Shown here one piece after another: positions 54,601-64,000 of a stretch of 64,000 nt of DNA. Position numbers and translations under genes: made by a program. The first letter of the stretch is position 1. Every line of letters starts with the position of its first letter. The notes beneath the pieces are model-generated. The model saw only the letters and a list, made by a program, of their open reading frames with translations, was not told the origin of the DNA and did no database searches. Source of the stretch: Amblyomma americanum (taxonomy: Eukaryota; Arthropoda; Arachnida; Ixodida; Ixodidae); contig NC_135505.1 in the NCBI RefSeq assembly GCF_052857255.1, positions 31,193,616-31,257,615 of the forward strand, given 5' to 3'.

Positions 54601-54949
54601 TAGCGCAACACAGCCAGGTACTTAGCCACTACCCCGCAGCCTGGGTTACTGGGCCTGGGTGCCAGTCTCGCACTCAGAGCAGGTATGATTATGCTGATGC
54701 TGCTGCCTATGCTGTTGCTGCTGCGACAACGAGAACATGAAATACAAGAACGGGTGCTTAACAGATGTCGCCATAAAAACTGCTTCAAGCACTTTTATGG
54801 CCGCCGGTACCTTTACCTTCACTTGCGTTCAGCCTAAGCAGGACGTTATTTCTGTCGCATAGAAGTAGTGGGGTCCGGAGGGCGACGGGTAAAATACGTT
54901 GCGCCGGGCTCAAAATTGTTGCAATCGGTAGGCCCAGCAATGTTCTCGT
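54601..54949. other. Probable LINE 5' UTR and unassigned DNA
   Basis: This sequence lies directly upstream of the minus-strand LINE ORF1. CTGCTGCTGC-type repeats at 54690-54725 and a GC-rich stretch are the only marks. No promoter motif was recognised. Confidence 0.35.
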
Positions 54950-55200
54950 AATAGGCCGGGGTGCAATTTTAACGCGGTAGCAATAATGATCCCGTGTCGC
55001 AGAAAAGCCGCAGTTGTTTTCGGTGTCGGCGTCGTTGACTGCTAGCGAAAACACCACAAAAAATGTCCATACATGAAACCCAGGTAGAAGGTGAGCCACC
55101 TAGCCCACGTCACCTTGTGGTGTTATCACAAACTGCAATCCGAATTGTCAGCAAACTTCCCACCGTGGGAGGCAAAACTGAAGTTTGAGCTTCTTTTACA
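54950..55200 (+). repeat. Repeat Y, copy 2
   Basis: TTTTAACGCGGTAGCAATAA, CCCGTGTCGCAGAAAAGCCG and GGTGTCGGCGTCGTTGAC match the order of blocks at 46063-46240. The rest (to about 55200) is not shared. Confidence 0.5.
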
Positions 55201-55204
55201 TATT

Positions 55205-57160
55205 TGAATTGAAAAAGCGCCACGACAGTGGACGAAAAAAAGGACAAGCGCTACAAACGACTGAAAGGAGATTTGGAAAAGGCAAAGATAATACACGCTC
55301 AGTCTGCAAATAGGAACCCATGCGCTACCGTAAGAAGATACAGAATCCGTTAATGACCCAAACCAGACTCATAATTTCAGAGTAACGGATAAGAGCAGGA
55401 GTAGTCTTCACGCACATGTCGCAGTTCTTGTGAATATGTTATGCCTCACATATTTCTCTTCTCAACTTATCTTAAGCCGCATAGAAAATCTGAATTTTAT
55501 TAAAAAGAGGAGTGCATGCAATTTTATTCGATGAACCGGAATAATTAACACTTCAATCTCTTTTGTGTAAAGCGAGGTAGGAAGGACTGACTTTTAAAGG
55601 AGTGTTGCGCTGGTGTAGGCGCGTGTTTAATAATCTCTCGGTTTCCGCCATGTGGTTCTTAAAGCAATTAAAAAGAAAGTCATAGACCACACCGCCAGTA
55701 GACGGTTCAAACTACAACTCATTATTTACTTCGTTCAATTGATTGCCTTTTATTGTTTTATATTTTCTTCTCCGGCTGTTGTGCTAGCGATAACGCAAAC
55801 GTTTCCTTCTTTATAGGGAACCGAACAGAAAGTTTGTTGTTCATATCTACTAACCTCTTGCTTACCCGATGAGATTTTTCGGTATTACTCAATACTTTTT
55901 TTTCTCCCAACTGGAAAGCCCCAGCTGTTCGCTTTTACTAAATGTCACAAGTTTTTCCAGGACTTTATTGCAAGTAAGTGTTGTAATGTAATTGCGGAAG
56001 CCGGCTGGTCTCAGCCTCTGCACCTGCTGTCTGAAACGGTTATGAAGAGCATGAGCGTAAGACTTGGAAGCTGCCGATCCCAAACATGACGAAGCTATGC
56101 CACATTTTACTACCTTCGAACGTCCTGAATAGTAAACAAGCAAAAGTTTTTCCACCCCTTTATAAAAGACATATACCCGTCATCCTGTTTCGTAATTATT
56201 GTTATATCTAAGAGTTGCAGCCAATTTCTGTCGACATTTTCAAAGTAAAATTCACGGCACAACCGCTAAAGTCAAAAGGCTTTAAGATATTGTTCACCTG
56301 CCTCTAAGCATCTCAACAAAAATTAGGTGCACGTCCATATATCGGAATATTTGTTTACCACAGTCACTTCAGTTATTTTTCATAGCCTTGTTCTCATACC
56401 ACATTAAGAAATTACTTAGCACCGGAGCCAGTTTTAAACCCATGCAAACTCTCATTTTTTGGGTATGCAGTCAGTCCTGCTGTCCAAGAAAAATGAATCT
56501 AGATAAAAAGATAAATGTTCTAAAATAGAACCGAGAGACACCATTCATTTCTATAGTCTTATCTAACCTTCTGATAACATTGTGGAAGAAGCCTATCAGT
56601 CAGAACTTATTAATACATATCCTCCACAGCCATACTGAACACTAAATACTAAACATACCACAAAAACCTAGGTTATTCTATACAACCTAAGAATTTAGCA
56701 AAAGAAACAACGGATCATGAACTGCAAGTGAACGTAAGTTCTTTAGCAAAAAGCTTATAACTGCACGCTTTGAGGTGGACGCGTTCAGTAGCGATACATC
56801 GGAAAGGAATATCGGGCCAATGGGTTCTAGCAGAAAAATACTTCCAGACAGTATCTCTCCACATTGATAAAAGACGCATGAAGGACTTCCGAAAATTCTT
56901 GAGCGCACAACAACGCATTGCACTTTTGTGTCCCAGGAAATGCGATCCGGGCGTGAGCACTCCTGTTCTTATTCATGAGTGGGAAATTATGTATCTGGAT
57001 TCCCATCAGTAACTCATGCCGCATATTTCTGGGGAAGCGCAACAGCTCGTGTATGTAGGTTGACAGTGTATATTATCCCTGTCCTGTTCAATAAACTTCC
57101 AGTTACCAGCTCTCGTCCTGCCTCCTTCGTCCCCTGTGGCATCAGTTTTTTGTAATCACC
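55205..57160 (-). pseudogene. Decayed Penelope-like element
   Basis: The minus frame 55889-56155 has SKSYAHALHNRFRQQVQRLR then PAGFRNYITTLTCNKVLEKL, the PLE thumb region (compare FYAQIQKLKQAGF at 51.9 kb). Upstream on the same strand, near 56330-56460, degraded RT blocks read LAPVLSNFLM and FRYMDV (the YxDD box as YMDV). At 55210-55262, AAAAAGCGCCACGACAG, GGACAAGCGCTACAAACGAC resembles the PLE terminal signature. At 57085-57150, GTCCTGTTCAATAAACTTCC, CTCGTCCTGCCTCCTTCG is the other terminal block. The middle (56690-57010) has open frames I could not assign. No GIY-YIG domain was seen. Confidence 0.6.
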
Positions 57161-57590
57161 GGTGGCAGTTAGGATATAGTGATTGGTCGAGAGAGGTTGC
57201 TTGGGAACCCTGTAATCGCGGGGCAGTGGCGCATCGCTTATTTGCGGCACCACTGCGCCAGGAGGGGCATGGGTGCTCCCAGGGATCTATGTTAAAGTAG
57301 ACGATGACAAATTCCGCGTATGTTGGCCTTAAACCTTAACGCTATAGCGTCATACACGTAAGCAGGTGATTAAGTGTCCCCTATGTTTTTTTTTTGCCTG
57401 CTCCGCATGGGTGAAACATCATTTCAATTTCTGGTTACATAGCTGATATGGAATATGAATAGGCTAGGAGACAGAACAAGTCTGGAAAGTGCACAGATTA
57501 AACGCCTCAGTGTAAGCCCAAAAAGACCGGTGTATATTTGAGACGAGACACCACTGTCATTAGCATGAAGTACGGCACACTGAAACGACA
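57161..57590. other. Intergenic DNA downstream of the M13-like gene
   Basis: No gene or clear repeat, except a short AACGCTATAGCGTCA palindrome near 57338 that resembles the edge of repeat Y. Confidence 0.4.
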
Positions 57591-57596
57591 TTTATT
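57591..57596 (-). terminator. Polyadenylation signal of the M13-like gene
   Basis: AATAAA on the minus strand lies 18 bases after the TAG stop codon (57615-57617). A signal this close implies a very short 3' UTR. It is followed by a GT-rich stretch, as usual downstream of cleavage sites. Confidence 0.7.
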
Positions 57597-57614
57597 CTAG
57601 GGCATTCTTTCCGT

Positions 57615-59597
57615 CTAACAATTTTCCAGGCAGCACACTCGATGAGCCATTGGCGAGTGCTGCGAGCAGCCAAAGACCGTTCGAAATACGACCGATCTCC
57701 TGAGGGCTAAGTTGACGTCAAAATGGGTCACCACTCCTGGTAGGGCGGCACAGTTGTTGTATGCCCACAAAAGGAACACCAAGCGCGCAAGCGAGATCTC
57801 TGTGTTATTCACGCAGTTCAACACGTTCCACTGAAGTGGCATCATGGCGTCGACTGCTGACACAAGTCCAAGAGCAGCAGCCGCCGTCTGGAGGGAGTCG
57901 GTGGTGTACGACCCGTTGAGTTGAGTCTGTTCGATGCACTTCAGGCGGCTTTCAATGTTCGACCGTGACTCGACGGACCACGAGGACTCCAGGAGGAACG
58001 ACCAGCATTGTGCCGCCATGTCGACTACTGCCACGGGAAGGTCGAGCGCGATGTTCCTGCGATGGTTCTGGGCGAGTAAGGCCAACAGGTTCGTCGGAAG
58101 GAAGATGGTGTTGCTATGCCGCACGACGACTGGAAGAAAGAAGCTGTCCTCGTCTGGTATACCACGTGCTATCTTGGCTTTCCTTACGTCAAATGCGTAC
58201 GAGCGCGCCGCGAGCAGGTTGGTGGCGAAAGAGTCCGACACGGCCGGAACAGCAATGTCCAAAACTGCGATTTGTTCAGGAAGCACAAGCTTAAGCCGGC
58301 TTAACTTCTCTGTGATTTCCTGCCTAGTAATTCCGTAGAAAATGAGGTTCTCTGTCGCATCGCGAGTCACGATGTCTTTTATCTGCATGAATAAGGCTCG
58401 CACATAGTCTACCAAGTGGCGACTATTCACCGCTTCCGCCTTGAACGCGTGCTCAAGTTCACAGACATTTAGGGTTTGGCATGATGTGCTTGCTGGCATT
58501 ATGCCATGAGTGGCCGACGCTTCTTCCAAAGTGTCTCTTGTCTTGAGAGCGGCGCACACGAAAATGTAGGCCTCTGCAACAGGCTGAAGAGTCTCGTTGG
58601 CTAGGATGCCGACGAAGTGATTGATGGCCTCCGGCTGTCGCGTCGCAACGCTGGTGACGTTCGGATGCACGGGCAGTACCAGGTCGTTCAAGATGTCAGC
58701 CCATTCACGTTGAGACAAGACGGTAAATGGTGAAGTCTCAACGCTGTGCGCCTGATTTCTTGAGTGACTAGCGTGTAGCATCGCGGATATATCATCTTTG
58801 AGTCGTAAAAGCTGCTTGGCTGATACGGCTGTGTTAAGAGCACTGTTGACGGCGTCAAGCACAGGGGGCAAAATATCCTCGTACGCAGAATTGGAGAAGC
58901 ATTCATCAGTTGCCTTTATATTCAAGACGGTGTCTTGCTCCAATACACTGAAAGATACGACTACTGGTACGCCATACTTGAAATTAAGCTGGGCAAGAAA
59001 ATGGACCATTTCATACCCGTTCATCTTGCGGGGAGGTGCGCTGGCTTGCACTATCGCTGTGGCATATTCGGCGACGTCTTTCCCAGAAGCGTGATCCCTT
59101 TCCCATAAGCCCTGCCTAAGAATGGTCAGCAGGTGGCCGGCCGCGCTGCTGCCTTGCCCGATTCCGGCCATCTCCATGAAGCTCCACACCATGGCGACCC
59201 TAAGCAGAGGTGACACATGCCCATAGTCACTCTCGTTGGCCCTGGAGCAGACATGTCCGTAAAAGTCTTCGCAAGGGTCAACACTGGGGTTGATTGCACG
59301 CAGCACCATCAGAGCTTCGTCCGGGCAGCAGAACGGGTCGCGGTTCGCTGCCTTAGCGTCGGCTTTTGTTTTTCGCAGCAAAGTCGCAAGAACCACTACG
59401 AACAGGACGGCAAAGAACACGGCGCCAAAGAATGCGCCTAGTCTCAGCAGCTGTCTTGACCGAGGTTTTACCATCTGCGTCTCATCGACGCGGGAAGTCA
59501 TCGGTATCGCTGGGAGGGGCACCGTAGAGTCTGGTGTCTTCAGTGCGTCCATAGTAGGCGAAGAAATGTGTGCGTACTTTGGACAAGCGTCAACCAT
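57615..59597 (-). CDS. M13 (neprilysin-like) ectopeptidase homologue, probably catalytically inactive
   Basis: A 660-codon uninterrupted frame. Residues about 54-74 (GAFFGAVFFAVLFVVVLATLL) are one membrane segment after a 50-residue cytoplasmic tail: a type II membrane protein with the bulk outside the cell. SVDPCEDFYGHVC at about 105-117 is the M13 N-terminal signature. The C-terminus (NLALRRSVVFRTVFGC then SPMAHRVCCL) matches the M13 end around the last disulfide. Active M13 enzymes need HExxH and a downstream ENxAD to hold zinc. At those places (after TIFLPTNLLALL near 497, and at about 524 and 571) this protein has VVDMAAQCW and LQTAAAALGL, so all zinc ligands are absent. At 660 residues it is shorter than the usual 700-780. 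The Met at 59597 follows a TATA box and short leader. It has no intron. The neighbours are transposons. It could bind peptides or regulate active relatives (inference). Confidence 0.9.
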   Translation of the reverse strand: MVDACPKYAHISSPTMDALKTPDSTVPLPAIPMTSRVDETQMVKPRSRQLLRLGAFFGAVFFAVLFVVVLATLLRKTKADAKAANRDPFCCPDEALMVLRAINPSVDPCEDFYGHVCSRANESDYGHVSPLLRVAMVWSFMEMAGIGQGSSAAGHLLTILRQGLWERDHASGKDVAEYATAIVQASAPPRKMNGYEMVHFLAQLNFKYGVPVVVSFSVLEQDTVLNIKATDECFSNSAYEDILPPVLDAVNSALNTAVSAKQLLRLKDDISAMLHASHSRNQAHSVETSPFTVLSQREWADILNDLVLPVHPNVTSVATRQPEAINHFVGILANETLQPVAEAYIFVCAALKTRDTLEEASATHGIMPASTSCQTLNVCELEHAFKAEAVNSRHLVDYVRALFMQIKDIVTRDATENLIFYGITRQEITEKLSRLKLVLPEQIAVLDIAVPAVSDSFATNLLAARSYAFDVRKAKIARGIPDEDSFFLPVVVRHSNTIFLPTNLLALLAQNHRRNIALDLPVAVVDMAAQCWSFLLESSWSVESRSNIESRLKCIEQTQLNGSYTTDSLQTAAAALGLVSAVDAMMPLQWNVLNCVNNTEISLARLVFLLWAYNNCAALPGVVTHFDVNLALRRSVVFRTVFGCSQHSPMAHRVCCLENC

Positions 59598-59660
59598 TTT
59601 AGTTTTGACTGCGCTTCTTCTTCTTCTTGTTACAGAGCATCGCCCTCTTCTTCTGCTCTA

Positions 59661-59669
59661 AAATTTATA
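59661..59669 (-). promoter_or_regulatory. TATA box of the M13-like gene
   Basis: TATAAATTT on the minus strand lies about 64-72 bases before the start codon. Transcription would then start about 30 bases downstream, near 59635, giving a leader of about 40 bases. The leader is rich in AAGAAG triplets. No competing ATG precedes 59597. Confidence 0.6.
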
Positions 59670-59699
59670 TCAGCCACTTGTTAAAATACTCTGAATTAA

Positions 59700-60000
59700 A
59701 AATCTTCCCTAAAATTAAAAATGTTTCTGAATTGCATCTTTTGTCACCTCTTGCTCAAAATTCGTCTGTAACCTAAACTTCCTAAACACTGCACTTTCAT
59801 CCCCACTCCCATTTTCAGTCACTAATCTCGCATTGTTGGTCTTGTTTACTTAGATATCCGAATCTGCTTTTTTTGGGGGGGAGAAACGTTTAGAGCGCCT
59901 GTCAGTTGTCACCTGTGTCTTGGCAAATATCCTGCAGTGGGTGCGCGCCATTATCTTCCTAGGGCCAGCAACAAAATCTGTGGAACACCCCTGTACCCAT
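59700..60000. other. Intergenic DNA upstream of the M13-like gene
   Basis: AT-rich sequence with a T-run/G-run at about 59870-59881. No element or gene was recognised. It may hold further promoter elements. Confidence 0.4.
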
Positions 60001-60001
60001 G

Positions 60002-63000
60002 TTTATTTATTTATTTGGAATACTGCCAACTCCGAAAGGGTCGGTACAAGAGTGGGTTGAAAAATGAGGAAAATAACAGAAAATAAATACACATGAGGAA
60101 ATAAGGTCGACAATGCATATAAGAAAGAACTGCCTTTTCAGCGAGCACAATACATTTTTTCCGATGTTGGCTATGCGGCAACATATGGTTGCAAAGCGTT
60201 CCAATCGCATACGGACTGTGGCAAATAACGCTACCAGAACGATTTATTATTGCAAGAAAATTCCTGTATCATATTTTAGTGTATGTTTCGGGTTTGGCGC
60301 GTGCGTCTTTGATCTAAAAATACTGAAAAATTTGGCTTTAATGAGCTGTAACGAAGTAAATAACGAAACTTCATATGCTGCAGCTTTGCTCTGCATGTCA
60401 GAGTATGAAGACTAGCGCGTTGTAAAATTCTGTGGCTGAATCCAAACGATTGTGACTGTTAAATAAAAACGTACAGATTTACTTTGGGCCATTTCCAGTG
60501 AGTAGATATTGTTTTTTGTGAGCGGGAACCATATAGTATTTGCATATTCTAAGGTAGGTCTGATAAGTTTGACGTAGGCAAGGCGTTTATTCTCAGTAGT
60601 CGCTTGTCTCAAAGCTCTCTTGATAAAGAACAATTTCTGCATCGCTGGGTTAGTTACCTTTCGCATATGCGCTGTGCAGGTAAGATCAAAGGAGATTAGA
60701 ACACCTAGCTATTCATGCTAAGTGACACAGGACAGTGTGGTCCTGTTCAGGGAGTAGGAAAATTCTAGTTTCTTTTTTTTTCTTCGTAACACAAATTGAA
60801 ACTGTCTTTTCTGCGTTAATATACGTATTCCATGTGCCGCACCACTGTAAATGTTTGCTCAGAGAACTATTAAGCATAATTTGTGGATTAAATTTTTTGA
60901 CTTCTTGGTAGACCACGCAGTCGTCTGTAAATTGTCAGATTTTAACGTCAACTTTATTTTCGAGATCACTTATGAAAAGCAAGAATAGAGGCGAGATAAG
61001 ACAGTGCCCTGTGGCGCTTCGAAAATAACTGTAACTGTATAAGAATTATAGCGGCCAACCTGTACGAATTGCCTCCGATCGGTAAGATAATCGCTTATCC
61101 AGCGTATGATCGGCCCGTTTCTGAGAATGTGGGTAATTTTGAAAAGAAGTTTTGCATGAGAGACCCGATAAAATGCTTTTGATAGATCAAGAAAGATGAT
61201 ATCAATTCGCGACTGGTTGGTGAGAGCTTGAGCTAGTTCGTGTATAATTTCTACAAGCTGTGTAACGGTGGAAAGTCCACGTTGGAAGCCATGCTGATTT
61301 TGGTTAAGTATATGGTTGGTTTCTACCAATTCTGTATTGAAGTTTAAAATTGCATGTTCTAACAATTTACAGCAGCTACAGGTTAATGAGATTGATCGCT
61401 AGTTTGTCACACGTGTTCTGTCACCAGATTTATGAACTGGGATAAAGCCGCCGCGGTGGCTGAGTGGTTATGGCGGTCGGCTGCTGACCCGAAAGACGCG
61501 AGTTGGGTCCCGACCACGGCGGTCGAATTTCGATGGAGGCGAAATTCTAGGGGTCCGTGTACTGTGCGATGTCAGTGCACGTTAAAGAACCCCAGGTGGT
61601 CGAAATTTCCGGAGCCCTTCACTATGGCGTCTCTCATAGCCTGAGTCGCTTTGGGGCGTTAAGCCCTCATAAACCAACCAACCAACTGGGATAAGTTTGG
61701 TTAATTTCCACCTATCTGGAAGGCGACAGTCTTTTATTGATTTCGAGAAAATGAGGTGTGATATTTTTCTGACTGGTTCGGCGTACCGTTCTAAGAAAGC
61801 GTTTGGTATTCCGTCTTGCCCAGCACATTTCTTTGGATTGATATTTATTAACATGGACAGTAAACGAGATTCTGAGACTGTAGGCAAACCTAACAGTTTT
61901 ATGTCTTCATTTAAATGTATGAATGACTGATCTGGAGTGTTCACATCACGAGTAAATATTGAATGAAAATAGCTATAAAAGGTGTCTGCCCGGCGTTTAC
62001 TATTCGTAGAGACGATACATTGTAGTGCTGCTGGGATTGTATGTATTGCCAAAATTTGCTGAGGAGAGCTCTTAATAAAATTGTACAGAGTGGTGCTATT
62101 AAAACGTGCTTTAGCGCTGTGTATAATAGCTTTAATATTTTTCTAAGACCACTCAATTGGGAGTGATACCCTGAATACTTGCATATTTTATTTGTTTTTC
62201 GAAGTATTTGGAATTGGCATTTAAGGTGTATTATATCGCGTGTAATTCATGTATTGTGTTTCCTCATCACCTTCGCTACTTTTGGTACGAACCTGCTGAT
62301 GCAATACATGACAGCGAACTTCAATTGCAGCCATACATGATTAATGTGTGACTGTGAACGAGCACAAAAATAGGGAAATTCCTGGTATTCGTGAACCAGA
62401 TACGTTATAATAGAAGCCTCATCTGCTCTCTTAAAAGCAAGGACATGTTTTACAAGGCAGTCATGTATAACAAGGCAATGAGAAAGTACATAATACTAAT
62501 TTATGGTCAGACAGGCCGTCGAATATTGCTGCGTGGGTACTGCTTTTTTGGAAGTAATTACTTGCAAAGACTAAGTCGAGAATAGAGCTCGAAGCGCCCT
62601 GAAGACGAATCCGTGTAGTTAGATGATCAAGATTAAAGGTGAACAAGAAATCTAAAATCCGATTATTCTGAACTTTTCCCAGACTCAGAGTGCTCCAGTC
62701 TGTATCAGGAAAATTTAAGTCACCAGCGATAATAATCTGACTCATAGGCATGTATTTCAACATATAATTATACAGGCAGTCTAGATGGAACACTTCGGAA
62801 ATTGGTAGTCTCTAAATGACACCCACGTGTACAATTCATTCTTAGAAAAAGACCGTGCACCACAAAGCCTCAACGCCCAGAACATCTGGCATGATAGAAG
62901 AAGATATTCCCTCATTAAATAGAACGGCTACACCCCCGCCCCTTGTGGCCCTATTTTTCCATACAATCACATATTCGGGAGGAGCAATCTCAGGATCAAA

Positions 63001-63900
63001 TGTATTCGCGTGTAACCATGTTTCTTTAACGCAGAAAATGTTGGGCCTATGTGTGAGCAAAGTACCTTCCAGGGCTTCCGTTTTATTCACAAGGCTACGC
63101 GCATTCAAATTTACCAAGGATGTTGACGACTTCGAGACCCGGCGATTCGTGGTTCCACGTTGGTCTCATAGCCGTTTTTTGTTTAGTTCAACCATAACAT
63201 CACACTCACTATCCCAGGAGAAAATATGTCTATTTCAACCTTATCGTGAATCACCTTCACTTTTTCTTTCTTGCCACGATATTCTTTAGTGCGAACCCTG
63301 ATCTTTTTCTAACGTGAAAAGTGAAAAGTCTTCTAAGTGAAAAGTCTTCGCGGATTGAAAAATTGGAACCCTTCAGTTTGTGGCAGCTTCTAAAATATTG
63401 ACCCTATCACGGTAGTCACATAACCTAAAGATGACCGAAAGGGGTTTGCTGCTGGTGTCTGAGTCGTGATTACCAATTCGGTTGATGTTTTTAATTCCTG
63501 ATATGCCTACTTCGAATTACTTGCTAGGATATCTTTTGTGACAATCGTAGCAAGTACTTCAGAAGTTTCTTCATCCTCCTCTTGTGTACCAAAAGTTATC
63601 AGGTTAGAGTGTCAACTTCTGTTTTCTATGTCTTCGACATTTTTAGTCATGAGCGAGAGCCTCTGTTCTAGGCATGACATTTTTACCAAACATTCATAAA
63701 CTTGTTTTTCAAGGTTACTTATTTTTTCTAGCTTTAGCTCGATAGCATTAGGCTTCTCATTGGTTAGCTTTTTTCCTTCTTTAATTTCTTGAACGTCCGG
63801 AGCAATCAACTTATGTTGTTCTGCAATAGAAGGATCCGGACAACGGTTCGACTCAATGCCACCGCCCAGTAATAAACCGCAGTGAGACGCACATGTTAAT
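60002..63900 (-). mobile_element. CR1-type LINE, nearly full length but decayed
   Basis: Minus strand from the 5' side: ORF1 coiled coil at 63612-63809 (ELKLEKISNLEKQVYECLVK), then remains of ORF1 to about 63290. Endonuclease at 62842-63117 (MVNLNARSLVNKTEALEG, IFCVKETWLHANTFD with the metal-binding Glu) and 62461-62793 (IIIAGDLNFPDTDWSTL, DLVFAS, DGLSDHKLV). Linker and RT start at 61690-62052 (NINPKKCAGQDGIPNAFL). RT at 60970-61365 (NQHGFQRGLSTVTQLVEIIH, IIFLDLSKAFYRVSH) with TDDCVVYQE near 60915 (FADD as FTDD). C-terminus at 60412-60666. The 3' end at 60002-60015 is (AAAT)n. Frames are broken many times and a SINE sits at 61446-61683. Confidence 0.9.
61446..61683 (+). repeat. SINE, tail type A, full length, inside CR1
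   Basis: Head with CCGCGGTGGCTGAGTGGTTA (A box) and GAGTTGGGTCCCGACC (weak B box). The core (TGTGCGATGTCAGTGCACGT, CCCCAGGTGGTCGAAATTTC) and type A tail follow, with TCATAGCCTGAGTCGCTTTG and (AACC)n. AACTGGGATAA at 61435-61445 and 61684-61694 is a perfect 11-bp duplication. It splits the CR1 between endonuclease linker and RT. Confidence 0.95.
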
Positions 63901-64000
63901 CACCACATCCCGCAAAGTCTGTGGGCATGGCAGCAAAAGCAGACACACTTTATTGCTACGCAAACCTTTTCCACAATGCTTGCTCATCTGAGTGAAGAAA

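Noticed and set aside
57934..58338. Plus-strand frames of 109-134 codons inside the M13-like gene
   Set aside because: They are antisense shadows of a GC-rich coding region with no recognisable domain.
1..64000. Bacterial-type systems (CRISPR, operons, toxin-antitoxin, phage defence)
   Set aside because: There are no direct-repeat arrays with unique spacers, no ribosome-binding-site-led gene strings and no prokaryotic proteins. The content is eukaryotic retrotransposons.

Overview
The window looks like a gene-poor, repeat-dense piece of an arthropod genome, most likely a hard tick. This is an inference. It rests on tRNA-headed SINEs with (ATT)n tails like those known from ticks, on GIY-YIG Penelope-like elements (PLEs), on RNase H-bearing LINEs next to Gypsy, RTE and CR1-type elements, and on a tick-style M13 ectopeptidase-like gene. 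No bacterial genes, rRNA, functional tRNA or CRISPR array were seen.

Layout. 0-3.5 kb: no gene recognised, one CACGTG-rich repeat, and a decayed PLE end with its GIY-YIG domain. 3.5-27.3 kb: a deep nest of transposons, nearly all on the minus strand. An old Gypsy element (3' LTR at 3538-3841; integrase, RNase H and RT at 3.9-8.5 kb; protease and gag at 25.2-27.3 kb) appears to be split by a LINE (3' end near 8.53 kb, 5' end near 25.2 kb). That LINE is itself split in its RT by a second Gypsy element (10.6-18.4 kb), whose integrase is split by an RTE LINE on the plus strand (11437-14067, 11-bp target-site duplication). Smaller insertions lie at 4264-5571, 6.9-7.2 kb, 19023-19224 and 21.4-24.3 kb.

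27.3-38 kb: LINE fragments, including a CR1/L2-type LINE inserted antisense into an RNase H LINE, an RTE fragment, a 110-bp LINE copy with a perfect 12-bp duplication, and a 3.5-kb stretch (32.8-36.3 kb) of apparently unique DNA with one weak candidate exon of a small cysteine-rich protein. 38-49 kb: two PLEs, several LINE 3' fragments and a dense SINE cluster; three SINEs sit in and beside one PLE with clear duplications. 49.3-54.8 kb: an RNase H LINE (ORF1, EN scrap, RT end, RNase H) into which a PLE with long inverted terminal repeats has inserted (51206-52792). 55.2-57.2 kb: another decayed PLE.

57.6-59.7 kb holds the one convincing host gene: an uninterrupted 660-codon M13 (neprilysin-like) type II membrane protein with a TATA box upstream and a polyadenylation signal close after the stop. 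It keeps the M13 N- and C-terminal signatures, but both zinc-binding motifs are gone, so it is probably a pseudoenzyme. 60.0-63.9 kb is a nearly full-length but decayed CR1-type LINE carrying a SINE.

Limits: element clades were assigned by eye from protein motifs. Boundaries without a target-site duplication are approximate to tens of bases.
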